A stretch of DNA of 64,000 nt from Arthrobacter pullicola. GTDB taxonomy: Bacteria; Actinomycetota; Actinomycetes; Actinomycetales; Micrococcaceae. Where the stretch lies: NCBI RefSeq assembly GCF_014836875.1, contig NZ_JACSQC010000002.1, positions 202,834 through 266,833 on the forward strand, in the 5' to 3' direction. This document shows, one piece after another, positions 18,229 to 27,557 of this stretch (its first letter is position 1; the number at the start of each line of letters is the position of its first letter). A model generated the notes under the pieces. It was not told the DNA's origin. It saw only the letters and a list, made by a program, of their open reading frames with translations, and searched no databases. The translations under genes and the position numbers were made by a program.

Positions 18229-18264
18229 CAGAACGTGCCCGGCGATTTCGCCGGGCACGTTCTG
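18229..18264 (+). terminator. Intrinsic terminator, 16-bp perfect stem
   Basis: CAGAACGTGCCCGGCG, loop ATTT, CGCCGGGCACGTTCTG. It lies 23 nt after the DUF885 stop codon. Confidence 0.85.
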
Positions 18265-18460
18265 TGTTTCCGGATGAGTTTTTTGGCGGCCCGGTCCGCT
18301 GGATGCCTGCGAGAATCCTCACAGGCAGGCCGGGAATAATGGCAGCCGCCCGCCCACGCACGCCACGGTCCGGGATTCCGGCCTGAAAATCCGCTGCGGA
18401 TCCAAATTTCCCGCCGTAACATTTCGCAACCCTAAAGCGACTCTGATATTGGGCCTCGTC

Positions 18461-18466
18461 TAGCAT
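18461..18466 (+). promoter_or_regulatory. -10 element TAGCAT, leaderless
   Basis: TAGCAT ends 7 nt before the GTG of the cation symporter gene at 18474, placing the transcription start on the start codon. No ribosome site is visible between them. Confidence 0.5.
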
Positions 18467-18473
18467 TTTCAAC

Positions 18474-19910
18474 GTGACTTCACCACAGACACCCCCTCAG
18501 TCCCCGGCCGACGCCGCCACCCGCCGCAGGCTCCCCCGCTGGGCCACAGCTTTCGGCCCGCAGATCATCGCTGCCCTCGTGGTTGGTCTCTGCCTTGGCC
18601 TGCTGGCCAGGTCCATGGGCGAAACCAACGGTGAACCGAACTGGCTCGCCACCACGCTGGCCACCATCGGCTCCAGCTATGTTTCCCTACTGAAGGCAGC
18701 CGTGGTTCCGCTGATCTTCACGGCCGTTGTCAGTTCCATCGCCAACCTCCGCCAGGTCTCCAATGCGGCCCGGCTGGCGTGGCAGACCCTGCTGTGGTTT
18801 GGCATCACGGCGCTGATCGCCGTCGGCATCGGCATTGTCCTGGGCGTCGTTATGCAGCCCGGCGCCAATGCGGACGCCGCCACACCGGACGGCTACGAAG
18901 GCAGCACCGGAAGCTGGGTCGGATTCCTGACCGGCCTCATCCCGGGCAACTTCCTTGGCCTGACCGCTTCCACCTCGGAGTCCCTGACCACGTCGCTGAA
19001 CTTCAATGTGCTGCAGGTCCTGGTGATTGCGATCGCCGTCGGCATTGCCGCCCTGAAGGTCGGCAAGCCCGCCGCACCGTTCCTGGCGCTGAACGCCTCC
19101 GCCCTTGCTGTGATCCAGAAGGTTCTCTGGTGGATCATCCGCCTTGCTCCGCTGGGTACCGTCGGCCTGATCGGCCGCGCCGTCGCCACCTACGGCTGGG
19201 ACACCATCGGTTCGCTCGGCACCTTCACCGTAGCCGTCTACCTTGGCCTGGCCCTGGTGATCTTCGTGGTCTACCCGGTCCTGATCAAGAGCCAGGGGCT
19301 CTCCATCCGGCAGTGGTTCTCCGGCGCCTGGCCGGCCATTCAGCTCGGTTTCGTTTCCCGCTCTTCCGTTGGCACCCTGCCCCTGACCCAGCGGGTCACG
19401 GAGCGCAACCTCGGCGTTCCCCGGGCCTACGCGTCCTTCGCCGTTCCCCTGGGCGCCACCACCAAGATGGACGGCTGCGCAGCCATCTACCCGGCCATCG
19501 CAGCGATCTTCGTGGCCCAGTTCTTCGGCATTGACCTGAGCATCGGCCAGTACCTGCTGATCGCCGTCGTCGCTGTCCTGGGTTCGGCGGCGACTGCCGG
19601 GACCACGGGCGCCGTCGTGATGCTGACCCTGACCTTGTCCACCCTGGGACTGCCGCTGGACGGCGTCGCGCTGCTCCTGGCGATCGACCCGATCATCGAC
19701 ATGGGCCGGACGGCCGTGAACGTTGCCGGACAGACTGTGGTGCCCACCATTGTCGCCAAGCGCAACGGCCTGCTGCAGCACGAGCTGTACAACGCCAAGC
19801 GCACCGGAGACCCGTTCGACGACGATTCCGATGACACCACCAGCAACACCGAGTCCCCCGCCGAGCAGGGCGAAACGTCCCTTTCTTCGGAGGCCCCCGC
19901 ACGCGCCTAA
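18474..19910 (+). CDS. Dicarboxylate/amino acid:cation symporter (DAACS/SLC1 family)
   Basis: 478 residues from a GTG at 18474, apparently leaderless. It imports C4-dicarboxylates or acidic amino acids with Na+ or H+. It has eight or so membrane helices, the Ser-rich re-entrant loop (FVSRSSVGTLPLT), the GATTKMDGCA motif of the substrate/cation site, the second re-entrant loop (LGSAATAGTTGAVVML) and the signature AIDPIIDMGRTAVNVAGQ. The final ~50 residues are an acidic, Ser/Thr-rich cytoplasmic tail. Which substrate is carried cannot be told; FVSRSS rather than SSSSATLP argues for a branch other than classical DctA or GltP. Confidence 0.93.
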   Translation: MTSPQTPPQSPADAATRRRLPRWATAFGPQIIAALVVGLCLGLLARSMGETNGEPNWLATTLATIGSSYVSLLKAAVVPLIFTAVVSSIANLRQVSNAARLAWQTLLWFGITALIAVGIGIVLGVVMQPGANADAATPDGYEGSTGSWVGFLTGLIPGNFLGLTASTSESLTTSLNFNVLQVLVIAIAVGIAALKVGKPAAPFLALNASALAVIQKVLWWIIRLAPLGTVGLIGRAVATYGWDTIGSLGTFTVAVYLGLALVIFVVYPVLIKSQGLSIRQWFSGAWPAIQLGFVSRSSVGTLPLTQRVTERNLGVPRAYASFAVPLGATTKMDGCAAIYPAIAAIFVAQFFGIDLSIGQYLLIAVVAVLGSAATAGTTGAVVMLTLTLSTLGLPLDGVALLLAIDPIIDMGRTAVNVAGQTVVPTIVAKRNGLLQHELYNAKRTGDPFDDDSDDTTSNTESPAEQGETSLSSEAPARA

Positions 19911-19943
19911 ACCGGTGTAGGGTGCAGGTACTCGCATCTTTTT

Positions 19944-19982
19944 GGAATGGCCGTCCCGACGCCGGGGCGGCCATTCCGTTTT
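19944..19982 (+). terminator. Intrinsic terminator after the symporter gene
   Basis: GGAATGGCCG ... CGGCCATTCC, with inner CCC/GGG pairing, followed by GTTTT. Confidence 0.8.
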
Positions 19983-20004
19983 CCCGGGCGCTGCGCCTGC
20001 GCAC

Positions 20005-20010
20005 TAGGCT
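20005..20010 (+). promoter_or_regulatory. -10 element TAGGCT, leaderless maf
   Basis: TAGGCT ends 7 nt before the GTG at 20018, which begins the conserved Maf sequence. It overrules the longer frame from 19922, whose first 32 residues run through the preceding terminator. Confidence 0.55.
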
Positions 20011-20017
20011 GGAAACC

Positions 20018-20647
20018 GTGACTGACCTGACGCTGATCCTTGCCTCCGCTTCCCCCGCCCGCACCAAGCTCCTGTCCAACGCGGGCATCGCCCACCGTGT
20101 GCTCGTCTCCGACGTGGATGAGGACGCGGTCACCGCCCGCTACGGGCTAACCGACCCGCACGACACCGCTCTCCTGCTGGCCCGCGCCAAAGCGGAGGCC
20201 GTGGCGTCCCTCCCGGAGGCCGAGGGCGCCCTGGTCCTCGGCTGCGATTCGGTCTTCGAGTTCGACGGCGAGGCACACGGCAAGCCGTGGGAAGCCGACG
20301 TCGCCCGCGAACGCATCCGCCGGATGAGCGGCCGCCACGGAGTGCTTCACACCGGTCACTGGCTCGTGGACTGCCGGGACACGGACGACGACGGTTCCGG
20401 CGCCACCCTGGGGGCGGTCAGCTCCGCCGAAGTGCACTTCGCCAAGCTTCTCGACGAAGAAATCGAAGCGTACATCGCCACCGGCGAACCACTTCAGGTG
20501 GCCGGCTCGTTCACTATCGACTCCCTCGGCGGCGCATTCATCGACAAGGTGGTCGGCGATCCGCACGCTGTCGTCGGCCTTTCCGTTTCCACGCTCCGCC
20601 ACCTCCTGGCCAGTGCCGGCGTCGGGGTTACCTCTCTCTGGAAGTAG
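20018..20647 (+). CDS. maf: Maf family nucleoside-triphosphate pyrophosphatase
   Basis: 209 residues from a GTG at 20018. Maf proteins hydrolyse non-canonical or methylated NTPs and are linked to house-cleaning and septum regulation. The start is fixed by the family motif LASASPARTKLL at the N-terminus. Further motifs are LGCDSVFEFDGEAHGKP, with the catalytic Asp region, and AGSFTIDSLGGAFIDKV. In mycobacteria maf sits in the same accD-accE-maf-accA3 neighbourhood, as it does here. The leaderless promoter is described separately. Confidence 0.95.
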   Translation: MTDLTLILASASPARTKLLSNAGIAHRVLVSDVDEDAVTARYGLTDPHDTALLLARAKAEAVASLPEAEGALVLGCDSVFEFDGEAHGKPWEADVARERIRRMSGRHGVLHTGHWLVDCRDTDDDGSGATLGAVSSAEVHFAKLLDEEIEAYIATGEPLQVAGSFTIDSLGGAFIDKVVGDPHAVVGLSVSTLRHLLASAGVGVTSLWK

Positions 20648-20760
20648 TCCTATTCCAAAGGTGCCCTGACCGGCATGGTGCCATCCTGCCGGCCGGGCCC
20701 TGAGCGTGGCGCTTCCGGCGGGGCGGCCGCCGCCCGGGCCCAGCGTCGACGGGCGCTCAG

Positions 20761-20852
20761 TGTGCAGATATGGCGACCTTCCGCCCCAAACCCGACGCTC
20801 GATGTGCAGATATGGCGACCTCCCGCGAGAAAAAGTCGCCATACCTGCACAT
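20761..20852. repeat. Three-copy TGTGCAGATATGGCGACCT element forming a hairpin
   Basis: Two direct copies (20761-20779 and 20803-20821) and one inverted copy (20834-20852) with one internal difference. The second and third copies can pair over about 17 bp around a ~13-nt loop. It is the only structure seen in the 20648-20951 gap. It looks like an interspersed palindromic repeat (REP-like) rather than a terminator for maf, because no T-run follows the stem. Confidence 0.75.
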
Positions 20853-20951
20853 CCACCGAGCCGGCCACCCAACACCGCCAGACACCCCCACCACCCCGAC
20901 ACGAACCGAACCCCGGCTACCTCCGGCGGGAACACCACCACACCTATCCGC

Positions 20952-21413
20952 TCACGGCGTCCAGCCACCGCGAACCAGCGCCTGCCGGACCTTGCCCACC
21001 ACCCAGGCCGGTCCCTGGGCAACGTCGAACTTGTTGATCCGGACCTGATGCCACCCCAGTTGATGGGTGAGCAGATCCCGGTGATGGTCCCGGCTCTGCT
21101 GCGCCGGGGTGAGGTGATGCGCGCCGTCGTACTCGACGCACGTCGGTTCGCTCTGCAGCGGCCGGGGAAGCGGCAGGCCGTAAAGCCGGGCCGCCGTGAC
21201 GTGAGACAGAAACGCATCCGGAAGCAGGTCAAGGTAGGGCCGGCAGCGCTCGGCCAGCACCGGCTCCGCGTCCCTGCGGAGCCGGATGTCCCGGCTGGGT
21301 ATCAACAGGTCCTTCGCCCGGAGCCTTGATCGTCGAAGCCCCAGACTCCGGGCGCGCCGAAGCGTAAAGGAGTTTTCCGGCAGATTGGCGGGAAGCGGCA
21401 TGGCACGAGTCAT
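20952..21413 (-). pseudogene. Internally deleted AbiEi-like/DUF559 protein remnant
   Basis: 153 residues from an ATG at 21413 (MTRAMPLPANLPENS). The first ~85 residues match the N-terminal helix-turn-helix part of a common actinobacterial protein family (FTLRRARSLGLRRSRLRAKDL ... SHVTAARLYGLPLPRP). The last ~65 match its C-terminal DUF559/Vsr-like nuclease-fold part (CVEYDGAHHLTPAQQSRD, then LGWHQVRINKFD). In intact members roughly 100-150 residues separate these blocks, but here they are joined directly at QSEPTCVEYDG. I infer an in-frame internal deletion, so the product is probably non-functional even though the frame is open. The family function is unknown. Confidence 0.6.
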
Positions 21414-21645
21414 GCCCCTATTACCGCCCCTCAGCGGAAATCCCGGCGGTGAGGCTGTGCACAGGCCGTTCTTTCCACAACCGGCACCCACGGGGTTGCA
21501 TCCCCCTCCGCGTCACACCAACGCAACACGTTTGTAGGGTTTCCACAACGAATCCTCCTGCCCCACGCAGAAACAGCACGGTTTATGGCGGGAGAGCACA
21601 AAATCGCGCTAGGCTCCCAACAGATCAAAGGAGCCACTGCATTTC

Positions 21646-23430
21646 ATGAGCCAGTTCACCACAGCCCCCCTGGGCAAGGTCCTGATTGCCAACCGCGGAG
21701 AGATTGCCGTCCGGATCATCCGGGCCGCACGCGACGAAGGAATCGGTACGGTCGCCGTCTACGCGGAACCCGACCGGGACGCGCTGCACGTCCGGCTCGC
21801 CGACGAGGCCTACGCCCTGGGCGGCAGCACCGCCGCTGAGACCTACCTCGACATGGACAAGCTGCTGGCCGCCGCAGAGCGGTCCGGTGCGGACTCCATC
21901 CACCCCGGTTACGGCTTCCTTTCCGAAAACGCAGAGTTTGCCCGCCGCATCATCGCCGCCGGATTGACCTGGATTGGTCCCTCCCCCGAAGCCATCGATC
22001 AGCTGGGTGACAAGGTCCAGGCCCGGCATCTGGCAGCCAAGGTGGGCGCTCCCCTGGTTCCGGGCACGGCGGACCCGGTTACCAGCGCCGATGAGGTGCT
22101 GGCGTTCGCCCAGGAACACGGTCTTCCGGTCGCCATCAAGGCTGCCTTCGGCGGCGGCGGCCGCGGCATCAAGGTGGCCCGCACGCTTGAGGAGATTCCG
22201 GAACTCTACGACTCCGCCGTCCGCGAGGCCACGGCAGCATTTGGCCGCGGCGAATGCTTCATTGAACGGTTCCTTGACTCTCCCCGGCACGTCGAAACCC
22301 AGTGCCTGGCAGACGCGCACGGCAACGTCGTCGTCATCTCCACCCGCGACTGCTCGCTCCAGCGCCGTAACCAGAAACTGGTCGAGGAGGCGCCCGCCCC
22401 GTTCCTGACGCCCGAGCAGAACCAGCGGCTGTACGACTCCTCCAAGGCCCTCCTCCGGGAGGCCGGATACCAGGGCGCCGGAACCTGCGAGTTCCTGGTC
22501 GGCACCGACGGAACCATCTCCTTCCTTGAGGTCAACACGCGCCTTCAGGTGGAGCACCCGGTGTCAGAGGAAGTCACCGGAATCGACCTTGTCCGCGAAC
22601 AGTTCCGCATCGCCCGCGGTGAGGAGCTCGGCTACACCGACCCGGAGGTCCGCGGTCACTCCTTCGAGTTCCGGATCAACGGGGAAGACGCCGGCCGCGG
22701 CTTTATGCCCTCGCCCGGAACGGTGGAAACACTGCGGCTTCCCACCGGACCCGGCGTCCGTGTGGATTCCGGCATCGAAGCCGGAGAAGTAGTGGGCGGG
22801 AACTTCGATTCCATGCTTGCCAAGCTGGTCATCACCGGGTCCACCCGCACCCAGGCGCTCCAGCGCGCCCGCCGCGCACTGCAGGAAATGGAGATCACCG
22901 GTCTCCCCACGGTCCTGCCGTTCCACGCCGCCGTGGTCTCGGACCCGGCCTTCGCCCCCGAGGAAGGCCCGTTCAGCGTGCACACGCGCTGGATTGAGAC
23001 CGAATTCAATAACACGATTCCGGCGTTTTCCGGCCTGCCCTCGGCAGGAACGGGCGACGACGCTTCCCGGCAGCGCCTGACCGTCGAAGTCGGCGGGAAG
23101 CGGCTGGAAGTGGTCCTGCCGGCAGGTCTGGCGGCCGCACCCTCCCGCGGAGCGTCCCCCGCCAATGGCAAGCCGCGCAAGGGCCGGGCACGGTCCGCCT
23201 CCGCAGCTGCAACCGGTAACGACCTCACCTCCCCCATGCAGGGAACCATCGTCAAGGTGGCGGTAGAGGACGGCACCGTCGTGGCCGAGGGCGATCTGGT
23301 GGTGGTGCTGGAAGCCATGAAGATGGAGCAGCCGCTGACGGCCCATAAGTCCGGCACGGTCAGCGGCCTGAGCGCCCTTCCCGGCGCCACAGTGTCCGCC
23401 GGAGCGGTCATCGCCACCATCCTGGACTGA
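21646..23430 (+). CDS. Acyl-CoA carboxylase alpha subunit (biotin carboxylase + BCCP), AccA3-like
   Basis: 594 residues with an AAAGGAG ribosome site before the ATG. It carboxylates its own biotin with ATP and bicarbonate and hands the carboxyl to an AccD partner. Biotin-carboxylase N-domain ([20 protein letters not shown]), ATP-grasp ([11 protein letters not shown] near residue 169, then [14 protein letters not shown]), a Ser/Ala/Arg-rich linker (about 495-525), and a C-terminal biotinyl domain with EAMKMEQ near residue 555. Length and layout match mycobacterial AccA3 (Rv3285). It would partner the AccD/AccE at 14.6-16.5 kb and be biotinylated by the BirA at 12.4 kb. Confidence 0.95.
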   Translation: MSQFTTAPLGKVLIANRGEIAVRIIRAARDEGIGTVAVYAEPDRDALHVRLADEAYALGGSTAAETYLDMDKLLAAAERSGADSIHPGYGFLSENAEFARRIIAAGLTWIGPSPEAIDQLGDKVQARHLAAKVGAPLVPGTADPVTSADEVLAFAQEHGLPVAIKAAFGGGGRGIKVARTLEEIPELYDSAVREATAAFGRGECFIERFLDSPRHVETQCLADAHGNVVVISTRDCSLQRRNQKLVEEAPAPFLTPEQNQRLYDSSKALLREAGYQGAGTCEFLVGTDGTISFLEVNTRLQVEHPVSEEVTGIDLVREQFRIARGEELGYTDPEVRGHSFEFRINGEDAGRGFMPSPGTVETLRLPTGPGVRVDSGIEAGEVVGGNFDSMLAKLVITGSTRTQALQRARRALQEMEITGLPTVLPFHAAVVSDPAFAPEEGPFSVHTRWIETEFNNTIPAFSGLPSAGTGDDASRQRLTVEVGGKRLEVVLPAGLAAAPSRGASPANGKPRKGRARSASAAATGNDLTSPMQGTIVKVAVEDGTVVAEGDLVVVLEAMKMEQPLTAHKSGTVSGLSALPGATVSAGAVIATILD

Positions 23431-23440
23431 CTTGTTCAAG

Positions 23441-23472
23441 GAAGGCCCGGATCCGCCAGGATCCGGGCCTTC
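23441..23472 (+). terminator. Intrinsic terminator after the carboxylase alpha gene
   Basis: GAAGGCCCGGATCC, loop GCCA, GGATCCGGGCCTTC; 14-bp perfect stem, 10 nt after the stop. Confidence 0.85.
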
Positions 23473-23622
23473 TGCGTGTTTGGGGCAGCCGAGGGCGCTG
23501 CGACGACGCCGGAAGGGCCCCACAACGACGCCGGCCGCCGCAACGCCCGGGGAAACCGGGTGCTGCAGCGGCCGACAGAGCTTCAGCGGATCCGGGAAGA
23601 GTCCCGGGACCGCACTTGCGAA

Positions 23623-25023
23623 CTAGCTGGAGTGGTTCACGTAGTCGACGTCCTTGGTCTCGCGGGTCACCAGCAGGGCGATGAAAGTCAGCACCGCCAT
23701 GGAGGAGAGGTAGACGCCCACCAGCCACGGGCTGCCGTCAGCGGCCTGCCAGAGGGCGACGGCGATGAACGGTGCAACGGCAGCGCCCAGGATCGAGGAC
23801 ACGTTGTACGCGATCGCCGATCCGGTGTACCGCACGTTGGTCGGGAAGAGTTCCGGCAGGACGGCGCCCATCGGTCCGAAGGTCAGGCCCATCAGGGTGA
23901 AACCGAGGATCAGCAGTGCCATGGTGCCGGCGAACCCGCCGCCGAACAGCGGGGCGAAGCTGAAGCCGAAGACGAAGATGCCCGCGGTGACCACCAGCAG
24001 GGTCTTGCGGCGGCCGAACTTCTCCGCCAGCGGACCGGCAACCATGGTGAAGATACCGAAGAAGACGACGCCGACGATCAGCATGATCAGGAAGTCGTTC
24101 CGGGCGTAGCCCAGACCGGCGGCAAACGTATCGGGGTCGAATGCCTTGCCCGCGGCCTCGGCCTTGGCCTGCGCCTCTTCGGCCGTCTTGGCAGCGGTGC
24201 CGTAGGAGAGGGTGAACGTGGTCATCAGGTAGAAGAGCACGTACGTGGCGAGCATGATGAACGTGCCGGCGATCATGGGGCGCCAGGAGAACTTGAACGC
24301 AGCGGCCAGCGGCAGCTTGCTCACCTCGCCGGAATCAACCACCTTCTGGAAGGCGGGGGTTTCCACGAGCTTCAGCCGGACGTAGAGGCCGATGACGACC
24401 ATCACGGCGCTGGCCAGGAACGGAATACGCCAGCCCCAGGACATAAACTGCTCTTCGCTGAGGTTGAAGCTCAGGACCAGGAACAGGCCGTTGGCCAGGA
24501 TGAAGCCGATCGGTGCGCCCAGCTGCGGGAACGTGCCATAGATGGCGCGCTTGTTGGCCGGAGCGTTCTCCGTAGCCAGCAGGGCCGCGCCGGACCATTC
24601 GCCGCCGAGGGCCAGGCCCTGGGCAAAGCGCATCACAACGAGCAGGGCCGGAGCCCAGAAGGTCCAGCCGGCAACGTTGGCCGTCGGCAGGCAGCCGATC
24701 AGGAACGTGGCAATACCCATGGTCAGCAGCGACGCCACCAGCGTGCCCTTGCGTCCGACCTTGTCCCCGAAGTGCCCGAAGATAATCGAGCCCAGCGGGC
24801 GGGCAATGAATGCCACACCGAAGACGGCGAAGGAGCTCAGCAGAGCGGTGACGCCTTCGGCGTTCGGGAAGAAGAGGACGGGGAAAACGAGCACGGCCGC
24901 GGTCGCGTAGACGTAGAAGTCGTAGAACTCGATCGAGGTGCCGACCAGGGACGCGACGATGACGCGTCCGCGGGAGTTGGCCGGGGCCTTTGCAGCCTCG
25001 GCACTGGAGGTTTCTGTTGACAT
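23623..25023 (-). CDS. MFS transporter, metabolite:H+ symporter (MHS) family
   Basis: 466 residues with 12 hydrophobic helices. The start region (RVIVASLVGTSIEFYDFYVYATAAVLVFP) and the motif GHFGDKVGRKGTLVASLLTMGIATFLIG are those of the MHS/ShiA/ProP group of the major facilitator superfamily. The loop EWSGAALLATENAP and a second GRRKTLLVVTAG motif agree. The periplasmic loop at about residues 280-305 is Ala/Lys/Glu-rich, longer than usual. The substrate (an organic acid, osmolyte or similar) cannot be read from sequence. It is transcribed alone, convergent with the carboxylase gene. Confidence 0.9.
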   Translation of the reverse strand: MSTETSSAEAAKAPANSRGRVIVASLVGTSIEFYDFYVYATAAVLVFPVLFFPNAEGVTALLSSFAVFGVAFIARPLGSIIFGHFGDKVGRKGTLVASLLTMGIATFLIGCLPTANVAGWTFWAPALLVVMRFAQGLALGGEWSGAALLATENAPANKRAIYGTFPQLGAPIGFILANGLFLVLSFNLSEEQFMSWGWRIPFLASAVMVVIGLYVRLKLVETPAFQKVVDSGEVSKLPLAAAFKFSWRPMIAGTFIMLATYVLFYLMTTFTLSYGTAAKTAEEAQAKAEAAGKAFDPDTFAAGLGYARNDFLIMLIVGVVFFGIFTMVAGPLAEKFGRRKTLLVVTAGIFVFGFSFAPLFGGGFAGTMALLILGFTLMGLTFGPMGAVLPELFPTNVRYTGSAIAYNVSSILGAAVAPFIAVALWQAADGSPWLVGVYLSSMAVLTFIALLVTRETKDVDYVNHSS

Positions 25024-25151
25024 GGGGAGTCTTTCGGGTGCGGGATGGAAACAGAGTTCATCCTAAAACCCGGCGTCCGCCATTCGGACATCCGTCCACT
25101 ATTTGGACATCGGGTGCGTCACACCTTGACAGACGCCCCGAAATGCAGCGA

Positions 25152-25192
25152 AGGCCCGGCACCGGATCGTAAGAACGTCCGGTCCCGGGCCT
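25152..25192 (-). terminator. Intrinsic terminator-like hairpin after lpdA
   Basis: AGGCCCGG ... CCGGAT on the left pairs with GTCCGG ... CCGGGCCT on the right. It lies between the lpdA stop and the transporter start. Confidence 0.6.
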
Positions 25193-25230
25193 GGCCACCG
25201 CCGCGGATTGCGGGTGCCGCGGCCGCAGAA

Positions 25231-26634
25231 CTAGAGGTGCACGTGCAGGCGCCGCGCGGCTTCCGAGATGGAACCGGTGAGCGAGGGGTACACGGTGAAG
25301 GTGTTTGCCACGTCATCCACGTGCAGCTTCTGCGTGACGGCCAGGGCAATCGGGAAGATCAGCTCCGAGGCACGCGGGCCGACGACGACGCCGCCGATCA
25401 CCGTGCCGGATCCCTTCCGCGCGATGATCTTCACGAAGCCTTCCTTCACGTCCATCATCTTGGCGCGGGCGTTGGTGTGCAGGGACAGCTTGATGACGTC
25501 CCCCTGGTAGCGGCCGGCAGCGATGTCGGCTTCCGAGACACCAACGGACGCGATTTCCGGGGAGGTGAAGATGTTCGAGGCCACGTTCTTGAGCTTCAGC
25601 GGCTTAACGCTGTCCCCCATCAGGTGGGCGATCGCGATCCGGCCCTGCATGGCGGCCACCGAGGCAAGATTAAACACGCCGGTGCAGTCGCCGGCGGCGT
25701 ACACGTTGGAGGCGGTGGTGCGGGAAACGCCGTCGACCTTGATCTGTCCCTGTTCATCCAAGGTGATGCCGGCCTCTTCCAGGCCGATGCCCCGGGTGTT
25801 GGGGATGGCGCCGACAGCCACCAGGCAGTGCGAACCTTCAACGGTGCGCCCATCGGAGAGCGTGACGAGCACCCCGTCACCGGTGTTTTTCACGGATTCG
25901 GCGCGGGAACGGGACAGGACGGTCATGCCGCGGGCCTGGAAGACGTCCTCCAGGACGCGGGCGGCGTCGGCGTCTTCTCCGGGGAGCACCCGGTCACGGC
26001 TGGAAATCAGTGTGACGCGCGAGCCCAGCCCGTTGTAGGCGGAGGCGAACTCGGCGCCGGTGACACCCGAGCCGATGACAATCAGGTGCTCGGGGACCTC
26101 GGTCAGGTTGTAGATCTGCTTCCAGGTGAAGATCCGCTCGCCGTCCGGCATGGAGGATTCCAGTTCGCGCGGGTTCGCGCCGGTGGAGATCAGCAGTGCT
26201 TCGGCTTCCACTGTGGTGGTGCCCTCGTCCGAGGTGACCTCGATCGTACGGTTGTCCAGCAGGCGCCCCTCGCCCACCAGCACCTTCACGCCCATGCGCT
26301 CCAGGGTGCGCCGGATGTCATTGGACTGTTCCTTGGCCAGGGCGAGCAGGCGGTGGTTAACCATCTTCAGGTCAGCCACCACCGGCTTGCTGGCGTCACC
26401 GAAATCGACGCCCAGATTCGAGGCCGAGCTCATGCGGGTCATCACGTCGGCGGTGGCAATAAGGGTTTTGGACGGTACGACGTCGGTAAGGACGGCGGAG
26501 CCTCCCAGCCCGTTGCGCTCAACGATGGTCACATCCGCGCCCAGGGACGCAGCCACCATGGCCGCCTCATATCCGCCCGGGCCGCCGCCCAGGATCGCAA
26601 TTTTTCTGGCAGTAAAGTCTAGTTGGCTCGTCAC
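25231..26634 (-). CDS. lpdA: NAD(P)H-quinone dehydrogenase, LpdA (Rv3303c-like)
   Basis: 467 residues from a GTG at 26634. FAD/NAD-linked reductase of the dihydrolipoamide-dehydrogenase fold: FAD motif ILGGGPGGYEAAMVA, second Rossmann VIGSGVTGAEFASAY, VYAAGDCTGVFNLA, and a C-terminal dimerisation domain. The CxxxxC redox disulfide of true lipoamide dehydrogenases is absent: the site reads GLGGSAVLTDVVPSK. That matches mycobacterial LpdA, which reduces quinones and contributes to oxidative-stress resistance. The C-terminal HPT-E motif is also altered (YPSLTGSISEAARRL). It diverges from the nucleoside phosphorylase gene. Confidence 0.92.
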   Translation of the reverse strand: MTSQLDFTARKIAILGGGPGGYEAAMVAASLGADVTIVERNGLGGSAVLTDVVPSKTLIATADVMTRMSSASNLGVDFGDASKPVVADLKMVNHRLLALAKEQSNDIRRTLERMGVKVLVGEGRLLDNRTIEVTSDEGTTTVEAEALLISTGANPRELESSMPDGERIFTWKQIYNLTEVPEHLIVIGSGVTGAEFASAYNGLGSRVTLISSRDRVLPGEDADAARVLEDVFQARGMTVLSRSRAESVKNTGDGVLVTLSDGRTVEGSHCLVAVGAIPNTRGIGLEEAGITLDEQGQIKVDGVSRTTASNVYAAGDCTGVFNLASVAAMQGRIAIAHLMGDSVKPLKLKNVASNIFTSPEIASVGVSEADIAAGRYQGDVIKLSLHTNARAKMMDVKEGFVKIIARKGSGTVIGGVVVGPRASELIFPIALAVTQKLHVDDVANTFTVYPSLTGSISEAARRLHVHL

Positions 26635-26714
26635 AAGTGTCCATTCTGTCCCATCCTGGACCCCCTCTCAAACGACCCGTTCCCCTACCGCCCGCGGAAA
26701 CCGGCCGCAGGCGG

Positions 26715-26720
26715 TAAGTT
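26715..26720 (+). promoter_or_regulatory. -10 element TAAGTT, probably leaderless
   Basis: TAAGTT ends 6 nt before the GTG at 26727 of the purine nucleoside phosphorylase gene, and no ribosome site intervenes. Spacing is nearly the same as in the three TANNNT-N7-GTG starts listed above. Confidence 0.4.
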
Positions 26721-26726
26721 GTACGG

Positions 26727-27530
26727 GTGAGCAACGACGAACCTTTTGAACTTGCCCGGCAGGCCGCGGCCTACATCGCCGAAAAGACAGGCGTGCCCTC
26801 CCACGATTTTGCCCTGGTCCTGGGCAGCGGCTGGGGGGACGCAGCGGACCTGATCGGTGAGACCACCGCCACCCTCCCGGCGTCGGAAATCCCTGGTTTC
26901 TCCGCCCCCGCGGTGGAGGGACATGTAGGAACCATCCGCTCCGTCCTGACACCGGGCGGCAAGCGCGCACTGATCCTCGGCGCCCGCACCCACTACTACG
27001 AGGGCAAGGGCGTGCGGGCCGTGGTCCACGGAGTGCGCACGGCCGCTGCCGCGGGCGCCAAGGTAATGGTCCTGACCAACGGCTGCGGCGGACTGAACCC
27101 GGAGTGGAAGCCCGGCACGCCCGTGCTGATCAGCGACCACATCAACCTCACCGCCACATCACCGCTGGAGGGTGCGACGTTTGTCGACCTCACGGATCTG
27201 TACTCACCCCGTCTGCGCGGCCTGGCCCGCACCGTGGATCCCAGCCTCGACGAGGGCGTGTACGCCCAGTTCCCCGGCCCGCACTATGAGACGCCGGCCG
27301 AAGTCCGGTACGCCAAAACCATCGGCGCCGACCTTGTAGGCATGTCCACGGCGCTCGAAGCCATCGCGGCCCGGCACGCGGGAATGGAAGTTTTCGGTAT
27401 CAGCCTGGTGACCAACCTGGCCGCCGGCATCAGCCCGGAACCGCTCAGCCACCAGGAGGTCCTTGAAGCCGGCGCCGAGGCCGGTCCCCGTATCTCCAAG
27501 CTGCTTGCCGGAATCATCGGCGCCCTGTAG
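26727..27530 (+). CDS. Purine-nucleoside phosphorylase (trimeric PNP family)
   Basis: 267 residues from a GTG at 26727. It cleaves purine (deoxy)nucleosides with phosphate to base and (deoxy)ribose-1-phosphate. Motifs: phosphate site [49 protein letters not shown], and the signature [25 protein letters not shown]. It belongs to the trimeric class like mycobacterial Rv3307. It is followed 27 nt later by a phosphosugar mutase and, further on, by deoC, which would together degrade purine nucleosides to central metabolites. Confidence 0.95.
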   Translation: MSNDEPFELARQAAAYIAEKTGVPSHDFALVLGSGWGDAADLIGETTATLPASEIPGFSAPAVEGHVGTIRSVLTPGGKRALILGARTHYYEGKGVRAVVHGVRTAAAAGAKVMVLTNGCGGLNPEWKPGTPVLISDHINLTATSPLEGATFVDLTDLYSPRLRGLARTVDPSLDEGVYAQFPGPHYETPAEVRYAKTIGADLVGMSTALEAIAARHAGMEVFGISLVTNLAAGISPEPLSHQEVLEAGAEAGPRISKLLAGIIGAL

Positions 27531-27557
27531 CGCCGTTCGTAGATCAGAGGCATCCCA

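Noticed and set aside
23476-25020. 514-residue plus-strand frame opposite the transporter
   Set aside because: Shadow of the MFS gene, which has 12 helices and family motifs.
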